Below, in pieces: positions 27,016 through 34,308 of a stretch of DNA of 64,000 bases. Under the pieces are notes generated by a model. The model did no database searches, was not told the DNA's origin, and was given only the letters and a program-made list of their open reading frames with translations. Positions within the stretch are counted from its first letter, which is position 1. Each line of letters begins with the position of its first letter. The position numbers and the translations under genes were made by a program. Location: positions 744,650-808,649 of the forward strand of contig LT629951.1 in the NCBI GenBank assembly GCA_900104565.1, in the 5' to 3' direction. This stretch comes from Ruminococcaceae bacterium Marseille-P2935 (GTDB taxonomy: Bacteria; Bacillota; Clostridia; Oscillospirales; Ruminococcaceae).

Positions 27016-27185
27016 GTTGTTCCTCCTGCTAATTCTAAATTTCTGTTTTGTACCGATTGATTAAAAGCCGTTGTATGAATGGTAAAGGGGCGGTTTAAAT
27101 ATTGTTGTAATACAATAACTTCTTTGCGGCATACCCCAAAGGCAAAGCTTTCAATCGCTGCTGATTATAAAAAGGCCAAACAGAA
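27016..27185 (-). promoter_or_regulatory. purC-purF gap with shared ATATTGTTGT element
   Basis: GGTTTAAATATTGTTGT at 27091-27107 matches 23852-23868 at 16 of 17 positions. It continues into TACAAT, making a small inverted repeat (ATTGT/ACAAT). No gene is present. Confidence 0.45.
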
Positions 27186-27896
27186 TTATTCGCCCATCAG
27201 GCGTTTCATTACTTCCTGGTAAGCGTCTTCCACACCGCCCAAATCACGGCGGAAACGGTCTTTATCCAGCTTTTCGCCGGTTACGCTGTCCCAGAAACGG
27301 CAGGTGTCGGGGGAGATTTCGTCAGCCAGAATAATTGTCCCATCCGCAGTACGGCCGAACTCCAGCTTAAAGTCAATCAGCTCAATGTTCAGGTCTTTTA
27401 GGTAATCGGTGAGGATATTGTTAATTTTAAAGGAATAGTCAGCCAGGGTTTTCAGCTCTTCCGAGGTAGCCCATTCCATGGCGAGAATATGATAATCGTT
27501 TACAATAGGGTCCCCCAGTTCGTCATCCTTATAGCAGTATTCCAGAACAGTCTTTTTCAGTTTTGTACCCTCAGGCAGACCCAGGCGCTTGGCCAAAGAG
27601 CCAGCAGCAATATTGCGCACAATGACTTCTAACGGTACAATAGAAACCTTTTTTACCAAAGTTTCGCGGTCAGAGATCTCTTTTACCAAATGTGTGGGAA
27701 TGCCGTTTTTTTCCAACAGTTTCATCAGGTGGTTGGTCACCCGGTTGTTAATCACCCCTTTACCGGCAATGGTTCCCTTTTTTAAGCCGTTAAAAGCGGT
27801 GGCATCGTCTTTGTAATCCACCATGTACACATTGGGATCGTCTGTTTTGTAGACGCGTTTTGCCTTTCCTTCGTAGAGTTGTTCCAGCTTCTGCAT
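27186..27896 (-). CDS. purC: SAICAR synthetase
   Basis: A 236-residue enzyme that joins CAIR and aspartate (step 7). Family motifs are [43 protein letters not shown] and [17 protein letters not shown] 27896 is preceded by AGGAGGAAAAA. It is the second gene of the operon, after purE. Confidence 0.97.
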   Translation of the reverse strand: MQKLEQLYEGKAKRVYKTDDPNVYMVDYKDDATAFNGLKKGTIAGKGVINNRVTNHLMKLLEKNGIPTHLVKEISDRETLVKKVSIVPLEVIVRNIAAGSLAKRLGLPEGTKLKKTVLEYCYKDDELGDPIVNDYHILAMEWATSEELKTLADYSFKINNILTDYLKDLNIELIDFKLEFGRTADGTIILADEISPDTCRFWDSVTGEKLDKDRFRRDLGGVEDAYQEVMKRLMGE

Positions 27897-27982
27897 GTTT
27901 TTTCCTCCTGTTTTTGAATGTTTGTTTTATTTTCAATTAAAGGGCTACCGGGGATGAATCGGCAGCACCGGTACCGATAAAA

Positions 27983-28486
27983 TTACAACTGGTCAATCTG
28001 GGCCTGCAAAGCCTTATCTTTCTCCAATACCTCTGCGGTCATTGCCAGGCGCATATTCATTAACTTTTTGGCCAGTGCTTCGTCTTCTAAAGCCAGCATT
28101 TGAGCGGCCAGAATAGCCGCGTTATCGGCCCCGTCAATCGCCACGGTGGCAACGGGAACACCTTTTGGCATCTGCACGGTAGAAAGCAGTGCGTCCAAGC
28201 CGTCCAGCGTGGAGGACTTAATGGGAATACCGATTACAGGGAGTGTGGTGTGTGCTGCCAGTACACCGGCCAGGTGCGCCGCTTTGCCGGCTGCCGCAAT
28301 GATTACGCCAAACCCGTTGGAACGGGCAGAAGAGGCAAACGCACAGGCCTCTTTTGGAGTGCGATGGGCAGACATTACCCGCACCTCGCAGGGGATGTCC
28401 AATTTTTTTAACTGAGCGGCCGCATTTTTAACAATGGGCAAATCACTGTCGCTCCCCATGATAATTGCTACTTTTTTGCTTTGCAT
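27983..28486 (-). CDS. purE: N5-CAIR mutase-like PurE / AIR carboxylase catalytic subunit
   Basis: A 167-residue PurE. I start at ATG 28486 ([16 protein letters not shown]) because AGGTGG lies 8 nt upstream; GTG 28498 and ATG 28492 overlap that site. Motifs are [17 protein letters not shown] and [18 protein letters not shown]. The usual GGAAHLPG loop reads GKAAHLAG here. No purK is in the operon, so CO2-dependent AIR carboxylation, or an unlinked purK, must supply CAIR. First enzyme gene of the operon. Confidence 0.94.
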   Translation of the reverse strand: MQSKKVAIIMGSDSDLPIVKNAAAQLKKLDIPCEVRVMSAHRTPKEACAFASSARSNGFGVIIAAAGKAAHLAGVLAAHTTLPVIGIPIKSSTLDGLDALLSTVQMPKGVPVATVAIDGADNAAILAAQMLALEDEALAKKLMNMRLAMTAEVLEKDKALQAQIDQL

Positions 28487-28499
28487 TTTCATGACCACC

Positions 28500-28690
28500 T
28501 TTTTGTTTTAATGTTTGTTTATGGATAAAAGAAAAAATCAAAAGAATAAACCCGACGTTAGCGTTCCAACCAGGCTGCAAGTTGAAGGCAATAGCCTTAT
28601 TCACGGAAAAAACGGTCGGGTATGAAATAATTACGATCAATTAAAGCAACGAAAAGGGCCGTGGTGCAGTTGCACCACGGCCTTTAGTAG
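28500..28690 (-). promoter_or_regulatory. Structured purE leader, candidate attenuator or riboswitch
   Basis: Read on the minus strand, a strong hairpin GGCCGTGGTGCA/TGCACCACGGCC (28682-28657) is followed by CTTTTC, as in a terminator. Next come ACCCGAC (28621-28615) and GTCGGGT (28556-28550), which pair around a ~58-nt loop containing AAGGC-TATT-GCCTT, then a T-rich run. This layout suits transcription attenuation. I found no purine, ZTP, THF or PRPP riboswitch consensus, so the ligand, if any, is unknown. Confidence 0.55.
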
Positions 28691-28867
28691 TCAGGTTACA
28701 ATGATTCTGTTTTTAGAGGCACTACGCATGGGGCTTCCAAAGAGTAGTTTTATTACGCAAAACGCCTGTGTAACCGGCGACATCAGCGCGCACTTGTCAC
28801 CTGTGCCTGACCCGGACCCGAACCAGGGAAGGTTGTTATGAAACGGCCCATATAACCAAAGCTCCAT
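28691..28867 (-). CDS. Hypothetical 58-residue protein or structured leader upstream of purE
   Basis: ATG 28867 follows GGAGG at 7-nt spacing, and 58 codons run to TGA just before the attenuator-like hairpin. The product (MELWLYGPFHNNLPWFGSGS...) is rich in Gly, Ser and Lys with no known domain. The same DNA can fold well: GGTTACA pairs with TGTAACC around arms GTTTT/AAAAC and ACTAC/GTAGT, and outer GTCA/TGAC. It may be a leader peptide, a structured RNA, or both. The coding call is uncertain. Confidence 0.35.
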   Translation of the reverse strand: MELWLYGPFHNNLPWFGSGSGTGDKCALMSPVTQAFCVIKLLFGSPMRSASKNRIIVT

Positions 28868-28889
28868 TCTGACGCCTCCAACTTGAAAT

Positions 28890-28911
28890 AACAATTCAAT
28901 ATTAAATTGTT
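28890..28911. promoter_or_regulatory. 22-bp palindrome in the pur operon leader
   Basis: Arms AACAATT and AATTGTT around TCAATATTA-like centre, matching their inverse at 20 of 22 positions. It lies 23 bp upstream of the hypothetical ORF start. A minus-strand promoter is possible upstream (TTGTAA, 18 bp, TAAAAT within about 28985-29015). The binding protein is unknown. Confidence 0.5.
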
Positions 28912-29039
28912 TTGGGGGTAAAAGCAATGGTTTTTATTCTAAAAAATGTTTTTTCAGCTTTCTTGACAATCCCATAAATCATTTTACCAGTATTTTAGAA
29001 AGATTTACAATGACAGACTGATTCTATGGGCTAAGATTG

Positions 29040-29483
29040 TTAATTGTTTAGCGATTTTTGCATTTTAATGTGGGGAATGGTCACGTCTATAAATTCTTCA
29101 CCCAGAGTCTTGTAACCTAATTTTTGATAAAAACCAACTGCAGTTTTTCTGGCATCCAAAATAATGCTGCAATATCCTTGGTTTTTTACCAACCCTTCTA
29201 CCGCCTGTATCACCCGGCGGCCGATATCTTTTCCGCGAAAATTTTCATCTACAGCAACCTGACGCAAGCGGATGGTGGAATTGTTCAGCGGATAATACAC
29301 GACCGTTCCTACCAGCTTGCCGTCCCAATAAGCGCCAATATGATGATGGGTCGGCTCCATGGAAAGGTCGTCCTCTGCCAATTTAAGCCCAAGCGGAACC
29401 CGGAGTACCCGGTCACGCAGGTCAAATTCCTCTTTGTATTGTGGAGATCCATAGGCGATTTCAAATATTTTTAACTCATGCAT
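29040..29483 (-). CDS. GNAT family N-acetyltransferase
   Basis: A 147-residue acetyl-CoA-dependent acetyltransferase. The acetyl-CoA pyrophosphate loop is seen as RQVAVDENFRGKDIGRRVIQ (residues ~73-92), with the later ARKTAVGFYQKLGYKT. The overall shape resembles ElaA-like members. The start ATG 29483 overlaps the stop of the membrane protein gene upstream by 8 bp, so they are coupled. The substrate is not known. Confidence 0.9.
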   Translation of the reverse strand: MHELKIFEIAYGSPQYKEEFDLRDRVLRVPLGLKLAEDDLSMEPTHHHIGAYWDGKLVGTVVYYPLNNSTIRLRQVAVDENFRGKDIGRRVIQAVEGLVKNQGYCSIILDARKTAVGFYQKLGYKTLGEEFIDVTIPHIKMQKSLNN

Positions 29484-30810
29484 TTTTTCTCAAGTCCTCC
29501 CCGGTTAGATTAGCATCCAACTGATAAACACGCCGGGAGGTGACTCGGCCGTTTTTACGCTGGTATTCTTTTTCCAGGTAATCATAAAAGGTACCTGGGC
29601 TGATAATACCGTTTATGCTTAAAATGTCGGTACCGGCTTTGCTGATAATACTGTCAGCCAGCAAAACACAGTTGGTGCTCATTACAAAATAGGTTTTGAA
29701 TTTTCCTCCTGTGAACTTATAAAAAGAAACGTTTGTATGCAGCGCAAGTTCGCTTGAAAAATCAGGATATCCCTCAGACGGCCTGGGAATTCCTAAAGCT
29801 TGATCCACCATGGAGGGAGGCTGCCATGGAATCAACCCTTTTTTAACCTGCCGTATACGCTCCCGTACGCTTTCTTTTTGTTCCTCAGTAAGAGTTAATC
29901 CAAAGGAAAAGATTGTGGTTTTATTAAATTTTAGGCAGAAGGGAATATACTGTTCTTTATTTGTTACAATCAGTACGCCGTCCCCTACCCCGGGGAACCG
30001 CTTACCAGATTCTTCATCATAATTTCCGTAGGCGATCAGTTCCCCCTCAAAAGCGAAGTCTACATGGCCAAAGGCACAAAAGCCATCTTTCGATACATGG
30101 ACAAAAATTTCCAAATCAGGGGAAGGCTCGGCCAGGTCATGTTCCAGTAGGGCATCTTTTGGCACCGAACCCTCCTGCAAAGCCAGTACTTCGTTGATTT
30201 GGGTAAGCATGCGGTGCGGTAAAAATGCGGCAAAAAACACCGGCAGAGAGATGCGTACCCGCCGTTTCAAGCTGTTTTTGGTTTGAACCGGTATCATTTC
30301 ACGAATCCCGTCTGAAATTAAGGTGACACCCAACAGTTCGCAATAAATGCCAATAATAACCAACACTGCACGCACATGCAGCAGCGGGGAAAAGAGAAGA
30401 AGGATACCAAAGGTGAAAAAAAACAGGCAAGAGATAGCAGCTGCTAAAAAGCCCTCGGAATGGTTACGTAAGATTAAAATGCTGTCCACCAGTTTAACCA
30501 GCCCGTTCAGCAGCGCATACAAAGCAAATAGAATAGAAAGCACCGCAAAGGGAAGCTGCCCGAAAAGCAGTAGGGTGATGCCCAGCAGCGTACTTAGCAG
30601 GGCGCCGCCCAGCGCTGCCTTATTCCTCTCTTTTGTCCAAAAGCTTATCATACCGGAAATGCCGCTTATTATAATAATCAGGGCCAAAAGCTGGAATAGC
30701 AGCGAAAGAAAATCAAACCCTTTCCAAAGAATGACAATACCGAATAATACCATTAAAATCCCCGAGAGCAAGTGGTTTACACGGCTCACGTTTAATTTAT
30801 TCACATGCAA
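29476..30810 (-). CDS. HdeD-like (DUF308) membrane domain fused to a permuted papain-like domain
   Basis: A 444-residue protein starting at TTG 30810, with AAAAGGAGGG 6 nt upstream. Residues ~1-180 contain six membrane segments in DUF308/HdeD-like pairs. The ~260-residue soluble part has a His in CAFGHVDFAFEG (~residue 245) and a Cys in VMSTNCVLLADSII (~residue 387). His before Cys is the order found in circularly permuted NlpC/P60 (YiiX-like) proteins. A membrane-tethered amidase or acyltransferase is inferred, not shown. Confidence 0.68.
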   Translation of the reverse strand: MHVNKLNVSRVNHLLSGILMVLFGIVILWKGFDFLSLLFQLLALIIIISGISGMISFWTKERNKAALGGALLSTLLGITLLLFGQLPFAVLSILFALYALLNGLVKLVDSILILRNHSEGFLAAAISCLFFFTFGILLLFSPLLHVRAVLVIIGIYCELLGVTLISDGIREMIPVQTKNSLKRRVRISLPVFFAAFLPHRMLTQINEVLALQEGSVPKDALLEHDLAEPSPDLEIFVHVSKDGFCAFGHVDFAFEGELIAYGNYDEESGKRFPGVGDGVLIVTNKEQYIPFCLKFNKTTIFSFGLTLTEEQKESVRERIRQVKKGLIPWQPPSMVDQALGIPRPSEGYPDFSSELALHTNVSFYKFTGGKFKTYFVMSTNCVLLADSIISKAGTDILSINGIISPGTFYDYLEKEYQRKNGRVTSRRVYQLDANLTGEDLRKNA

Positions 30811-31039
30811 GTGCAGCCCTCCTTTTGCCTTTTAACCCAATACCCCAATTGTAGCACAACTTGAATACGATGGCACCGGTTTGCAATGTAAATTTACAAA
30901 ATTGTTTATGTTTAAGGGGCGGTTTTCTTCTGTAATACCGCTGTTTAAAATAAGTTGAATCAAATTATATCAAATAAGCATCAGGAGCTATCACCGATAG
31001 GGGGAAGTTCCCATATAGTAAATGAAAGGAAATTAACCC
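30811..31039. other. Divergent intergenic region, no gene seen
   Basis: About 230 AT-rich bases between divergent genes. A short inverted repeat, CTATC-ACC-GATAG (around 30993-31005), is the only structure. Promoters cannot be fixed by eye. Confidence 0.4.
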
Positions 31040-31171
31040 ATGCTACAAAAAACTGTTTTTCAAGGTTCAGATACAGTTCAATATGAAAAGCAGTTTCAGA
31101 TTAAATCTAAATTTCAGTTTAAACGAAACAGAAATAAATACAATGAGCATAGAAAGCTGGAAATACAATGA
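31040..31171 (+). CDS. Hypothetical 43-residue basic protein
   Basis: ATG 31040 lies behind GAAAGGAAATTA. The 43 codons end in TGA that overlaps the ATG of the next gene by ATGA, a coupling that argues for a real gene. The product is rich in Gln, Lys, Arg and Phe (QIKSKFQFKRNRNKYNEHRK) with no membrane segment. I do not recognise the family. Confidence 0.5.
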   Translation: MLQKTVFQGSDTVQYEKQFQIKSKFQFKRNRNKYNEHRKLEIQ

Positions 31172-31617
31172 ATAATTTAATTCGTAATTCCCGCTGGTGC
31201 CCGGGGCCAAAGGGCGGACCAGAATTTTTTTCAGGATGCGGCTTTACTTATGACGACTTCTGCTTGGATGACTACCGCACCTGCAGCGTTACCCAGGCGC
31301 GTGGCTGCAAAGAAAACGCAATCATTCGGTTTGACCCGGTTATTTGCGTAATCGGAATGTGTTCGATCCATTGGGGGGTGATGGTACGAGCGATTGATTG
31401 TGAAAAAATTGAACTGGCAGCTGATTTTCACGATATGGATGGCAAATTGATTGCACCGGTAAGATGGGAGGTTCAACATCAGATTACTGCCCAGTTTAAA
31501 CGGCAGATGTGTTGTTTTCAAATTCCTAAAAAAGCACTCACTGTACGCCTTTCTATCCGGTTTTCTGGTAAAATTACCGCCTGTACCCTTTGTGCTCCCG
31601 AGGCTTTTTTTGAATAG
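31168..31617 (+). CDS. Hypothetical Cys-rich 149-residue protein
   Basis: I do not recognise this protein. It has nine Cys, no signal peptide and no membrane segment. The N-terminus reads NNLIRNSRWCPGPKGGPEFF and the middle CVIGMCSIHWG; predicted mostly beta. It is coupled to the 43-residue ORF by an ATGA overlap and ends at a strong terminator, which supports a two-gene unit. A virion- or coat-like beta-sandwich is possible but only a guess. Confidence 0.65.
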   Translation: MNNLIRNSRWCPGPKGGPEFFSGCGFTYDDFCLDDYRTCSVTQARGCKENAIIRFDPVICVIGMCSIHWGVMVRAIDCEKIELAADFHDMDGKLIAPVRWEVQHQITAQFKRQMCCFQIPKKALTVRLSIRFSGKITACTLCAPEAFFE

Positions 31618-31620
31618 TTT

Positions 31621-31659
31621 AAGAAGAGATTTCCGGTTAAAAGCCGGAAATCTCTTCTT
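31621..31659. terminator. Strong bidirectional terminator
   Basis: Perfect 16-bp stem 31621-31636 / 31644-31659 (core GATTTCCGG/CCGGAAATC), loop of 7 nt. Confidence 0.88.
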
Positions 31660-31670
31660 ATCATTATTGT

Positions 31671-31912
31671 GGAAACCACCGGCTTTGCCGGTGGAGGTAT
31701 CCCGTAAAAAAGCTTTAGCCAAGGGCAGCGAGCGAAGCGAGTTGCCAATAAACAGGCTGGCGGATTAGCAGAAATAGTTGTTAAGCGGATGAATTGCCCG
31801 TTTACGGGTGGAAGGGTACTTGATGCAAGTGACGAAATGTTCAATGCCTCTTAAGAGGTGTGCCGGTAATATGCCCTTCTAGGGCGGCGCATACCACGCG
31901 TTCAACGCGTGG
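31671..31912 (+). mobile_element. Short IS200/IS605-end-like element without ORF (copy C)
   Basis: Left hairpin ACCACCGGC-TTT-GCCGGTGG (about 31677-31696). Then hairpins CCCGT/ACGGG, ACTTG/CAAGT, GCCTC-TTAA-GAGGT and GCCC/GGGC, ending in ACCACGCG-TTCAA-CGCGTGGT followed by TTTT. The order matches copies A and B. Internal TTGCC..GGCAG inverted pairs (31720-31750) are extra. No ORF of interest is present. Confidence 0.65.
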
Positions 31913-32013
31913 TTTTGATTATTGCTGCAAATGAAAGCAGCACCTAAATTGACCGGGAACCCGATGGTACGTCGGGGAACGTGATGATTATAGGGGGAGG
32001 GCATAGAGTGAGC

Positions 32014-33198
32014 TTACTGGTTATTTCGAGTTAAGTATTTTTGGAAGGTGCGGTCTATCAGCAGTGCGCCAAGGGGAGCTGTCATTAGTATAGAGAGTAC
32101 CGCTACGGTGAGGACAATATTTCCGCAGGCAAGCCCCATTGCCAAGGGCAAACCGCCAATGGCAGCTTGTACCGTCGCTTTTGGAATATAGGAAAAAGCG
32201 GTAAAAGTGCGCTCTTTTTGGTTTAGCTTTGTTCCCCAAAGGCAAACAAACACACCGCCTATGCGCAGCACCAAAACGCATATGATAAGCAAAACAGCCG
32301 CGAAACCAGCTTTTAATGCATAGTCTATATTAACTGCCGCCCCCACCAGAACAAACAGCCATATTTCGGCGGCTACCCAAAGTTTAGAAAATTTACTGGA
32401 CAGGCGCTTGGATACATTTTCCCGTTTGATGCGCATAGCCACTCCCATTGCCATAACAGCAAGCAGCCCGGAAAAACCCACCGGGCCGGTAAGCTGCTGT
32501 TCCAGGGTTACCAGCAGGAATGAAATAGCCAACAAAACAACAATTTTGGCACTGTCCCTCATATGTACTTTAGCAAAAAATACGGCCAGAAGAAGTCCGG
32601 CTGCCCCGCCGCCGAGCATACCCAACAAAATAGAGGTTGGAATTGAGAGAAAAACAGCCGCTTCCATTTTACCGCTCTGCAGCAACCCCGAAAATGCTGT
32701 GAAAAGAACGATAACAAATACATCATCCACTGAGGCGCTGGCCATAATCATCTGAGGAATTGCTTTATCTGTTCCGTACCCGGTTTCGATTAGTTTTATC
32801 ATTCTTGGAACAATGACGGCTGGGGAAACTGCAGCGATTACTGTTCCCATTACAGCAGATTCAAGCAGTGAAATACCAAAAAACCTGGGCGCAAGCAGCA
32901 TCATTCCGGCAATTTCAAAACAAGCTGGAATAAAACACAACAAAATAGCTGGACGGCCAACTTTTTTTAAATCACTGATATTCAGGTTCATGCCGGCTCG
33001 CGAAAGAATAATAATTAAAGCAATTTGCCGCAGTTGCGGAGAAATACCAAGCAGAGACGGGTCCAGCAGGTTTAGGGCATAAGGCCCTAAAATAATACCT
33101 GTTATCAGCATCCCCAGCAAGCTGGGCAGCTTTAACAGTTCAAATACCTTTCCCAATCCGATACCGCAAAGGAAAATGAGCGCAAGGGATAATAACAT
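32014..33198 (-). CDS. Cation:proton antiporter (CPA family)
   Basis: A 394-residue membrane protein with 11-13 predicted segments. ATG 33198 is chosen over TTG 33222 because GAGAGGAG stands 7-8 nt upstream. Family features include an N-terminal LLKLPSLLGMLITGIILGP, ILSRAGMNLN, and the paired acidic site region SASVDDVFVIVLF that corresponds to the Asp-Asp ion-binding pair. The transcript carries a fluoride riboswitch about 275 nt upstream, so it probably helps cells withstand fluoride or acid stress. Confidence 0.88.
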   Translation of the reverse strand: MLLSLALIFLCGIGLGKVFELLKLPSLLGMLITGIILGPYALNLLDPSLLGISPQLRQIALIIILSRAGMNLNISDLKKVGRPAILLCFIPACFEIAGMMLLAPRFFGISLLESAVMGTVIAAVSPAVIVPRMIKLIETGYGTDKAIPQMIMASASVDDVFVIVLFTAFSGLLQSGKMEAAVFLSIPTSILLGMLGGGAAGLLLAVFFAKVHMRDSAKIVVLLAISFLLVTLEQQLTGPVGFSGLLAVMAMGVAMRIKRENVSKRLSSKFSKLWVAAEIWLFVLVGAAVNIDYALKAGFAAVLLIICVLVLRIGGVFVCLWGTKLNQKERTFTAFSYIPKATVQAAIGGLPLAMGLACGNIVLTVAVLSILMTAPLGALLIDRTFQKYLTRNNQ

Positions 33199-33472
33199 AA
33201 CAAAACTCCTCTCAAGAAACAATTGAAATCAATGAACACCGTTTCCTTCCAAGGCAGGCAGGACCCTTGAAAAGCAAACTGAAAGCGAAAGAAAGGGGGA
33301 ACACTGCAACCGGCATAACAAAAATTTGCTCTTGTTTTCTGAAAATATTTTTAAAACAAATCTCTCATGCGCGGCGTTTTACTGAATAAAAGCGCTGACT
33401 GGCACAGAAGTTTTACACACGGGGCAGAAACATGCCGCAGTGCACAGTGCTTTTATTAAAAATTTTCACAAC

Positions 33473-33568
33473 AAAAAAGCCGATGATTCTGCGAAAAGCC
33501 ACCATCGCAGAAGTCATCAGCTTAAAAAAGCGGTTTAGGTTTTACCAAGGGAGAACTTCATTCCCTGT
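33473..33568 (-). promoter_or_regulatory. Fluoride riboswitch (crcB motif) with terminator
   Basis: Read on the minus strand from ~33568: GGGAATGAAGTTCTCCC, TAAAACCTAAACC, GCTTTTTTAAGC, then CTGATGACTTCTGC. GAAGT in the first loop can pair with ACTTC to form the known pseudoknot. The 3' part overlaps a terminator stem, TTCTGCGA/TCGCAGAA (33512-33505/33493-33486) with T6 at 33478-33473. Binding fluoride should protect the aptamer and prevent termination. Confidence 0.88.
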
Positions 33569-33573
33569 TTTTC

Positions 33574-33602
33574 ATTATAATAAGGGGGCATACATTTGTC
33601 AA
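33574..33602 (-). promoter_or_regulatory. Promoter of the fluoride riboswitch-antiporter transcript
   Basis: On the minus strand: TTGACA (33602-33597), 17 bp, TATAAT (33579-33574), a perfect consensus. Confidence 0.9.
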
Positions 33603-34046
33603 TTGTAAAAGCAGTTCCCATACTTGAAGGCAGCTCCCCGCCCAGGGAAGGGTAAACAAAGGCCGGCAGGCTAAATTTGAACAGAAAGATGAATTGAAAA
33701 ATAAAAGCACTATGCCTGGTCAATCCGGATATGTTCATGTCTTATAAAACCCGAAGAACCCGTGTTTTCATTTTATGTTCGTTTCAAATTTTAACTTTAT
33801 CCGATTGATTATTAAAAATACAAGAAAAGATACCTCATATCCAACCACCAAATAAAGGATTGCTTGTTTTCAAAGCAGCGGGAAAGTACTGTTATACAGA
33901 TTGTTGAAAAATAGTTTTGGCAAAAGTACAACCGCTAAGGGTTATTCCAATACTCATGCCGATTGCATTTTTAAGGATTTTTTATCATTATTCCTCGCCT
34001 GCCTTAAAAGATTACTGTTTTTGTTTTATGTTATACAGATAAAATA
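33603..34046. other. Intergenic region, no supported feature
   Basis: About 440 AT-rich bases between the riboswitch promoter and the tRNA-Leu terminator. A 67-codon minus-strand frame overlaps the riboswitch itself and is not convincing. Confidence 0.5.
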
Positions 34047-34076
34047 AAAAACCAAGCATAAAAATGCTTGGTTTTT
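34047..34076 (-). terminator. Terminator of tRNA-Leu (CAA)
   Basis: Stem AAAAACCAAGCAT (34047-34059) / ATGCTTGGTTTTT (34064-34076), directly after the tRNA CCA on the minus strand. Confidence 0.85.
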
Positions 34077-34163
34077 TGGTGCCGGTGACCGGGGTCGAAC
34101 CGGTACGGTATCGCTACCACTGGATTTTGAGTCCAGCACGTCTGCCAATTCCATCACACCGGC
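34077..34163 (-). tRNA. tRNA-Leu (CAA)
   Basis: An 87-nt class II tRNA with long variable arm and encoded CCA. Acceptor GCCGGTG/CACCGGC; anticodon stem CTGGA/TCCAG closes the loop CTCAAAA, giving anticodon CAA (codon TTG). Confidence 0.95.
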
Positions 34164-34244
34164 ATATGTGTGTTTCAGAACGCTTATTCATTATACAATA
34201 AAAATTAGCGGGAATCAAGAAAAATTTTTAGAATGGTTTTCCGC

Positions 34245-34294
34245 TGGACAAGAATATATGTTCTGAGTATAATAAAACTTAGAACAAATGTTCT
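34245..34294 (+). promoter_or_regulatory. dinB promoter with LexA/DinR boxes
   Basis: TGGACA (34245-34250), 17 bp, TATAAT (34268-34273). A perfect Firmicutes SOS box GAACAAATGTTC lies at 34282-34293, and a one-mismatch box GAATATATGTTC at 34252-34263 between -35 and -10. Their centres are 30 bp apart. Confidence 0.92.
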
Positions 34295-34308
34295 TTTGGA
34301 GGGGACAG

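Noticed and set aside
28500..28690. Known purine, PRPP, THF or ZTP riboswitch upstream of purE
   Set aside because: None of the conserved cores is present; left as unassigned structure.
28963..28992. Plus-strand TTGACA-N17-TACCAG promoter
   Set aside because: No plus-strand gene follows; the next genes are on the minus strand.
33535..33738. 67-codon minus-strand frame
   Set aside because: It spans the promoter and the fluoride aptamer of the antiporter transcript and has no ribosome binding site.
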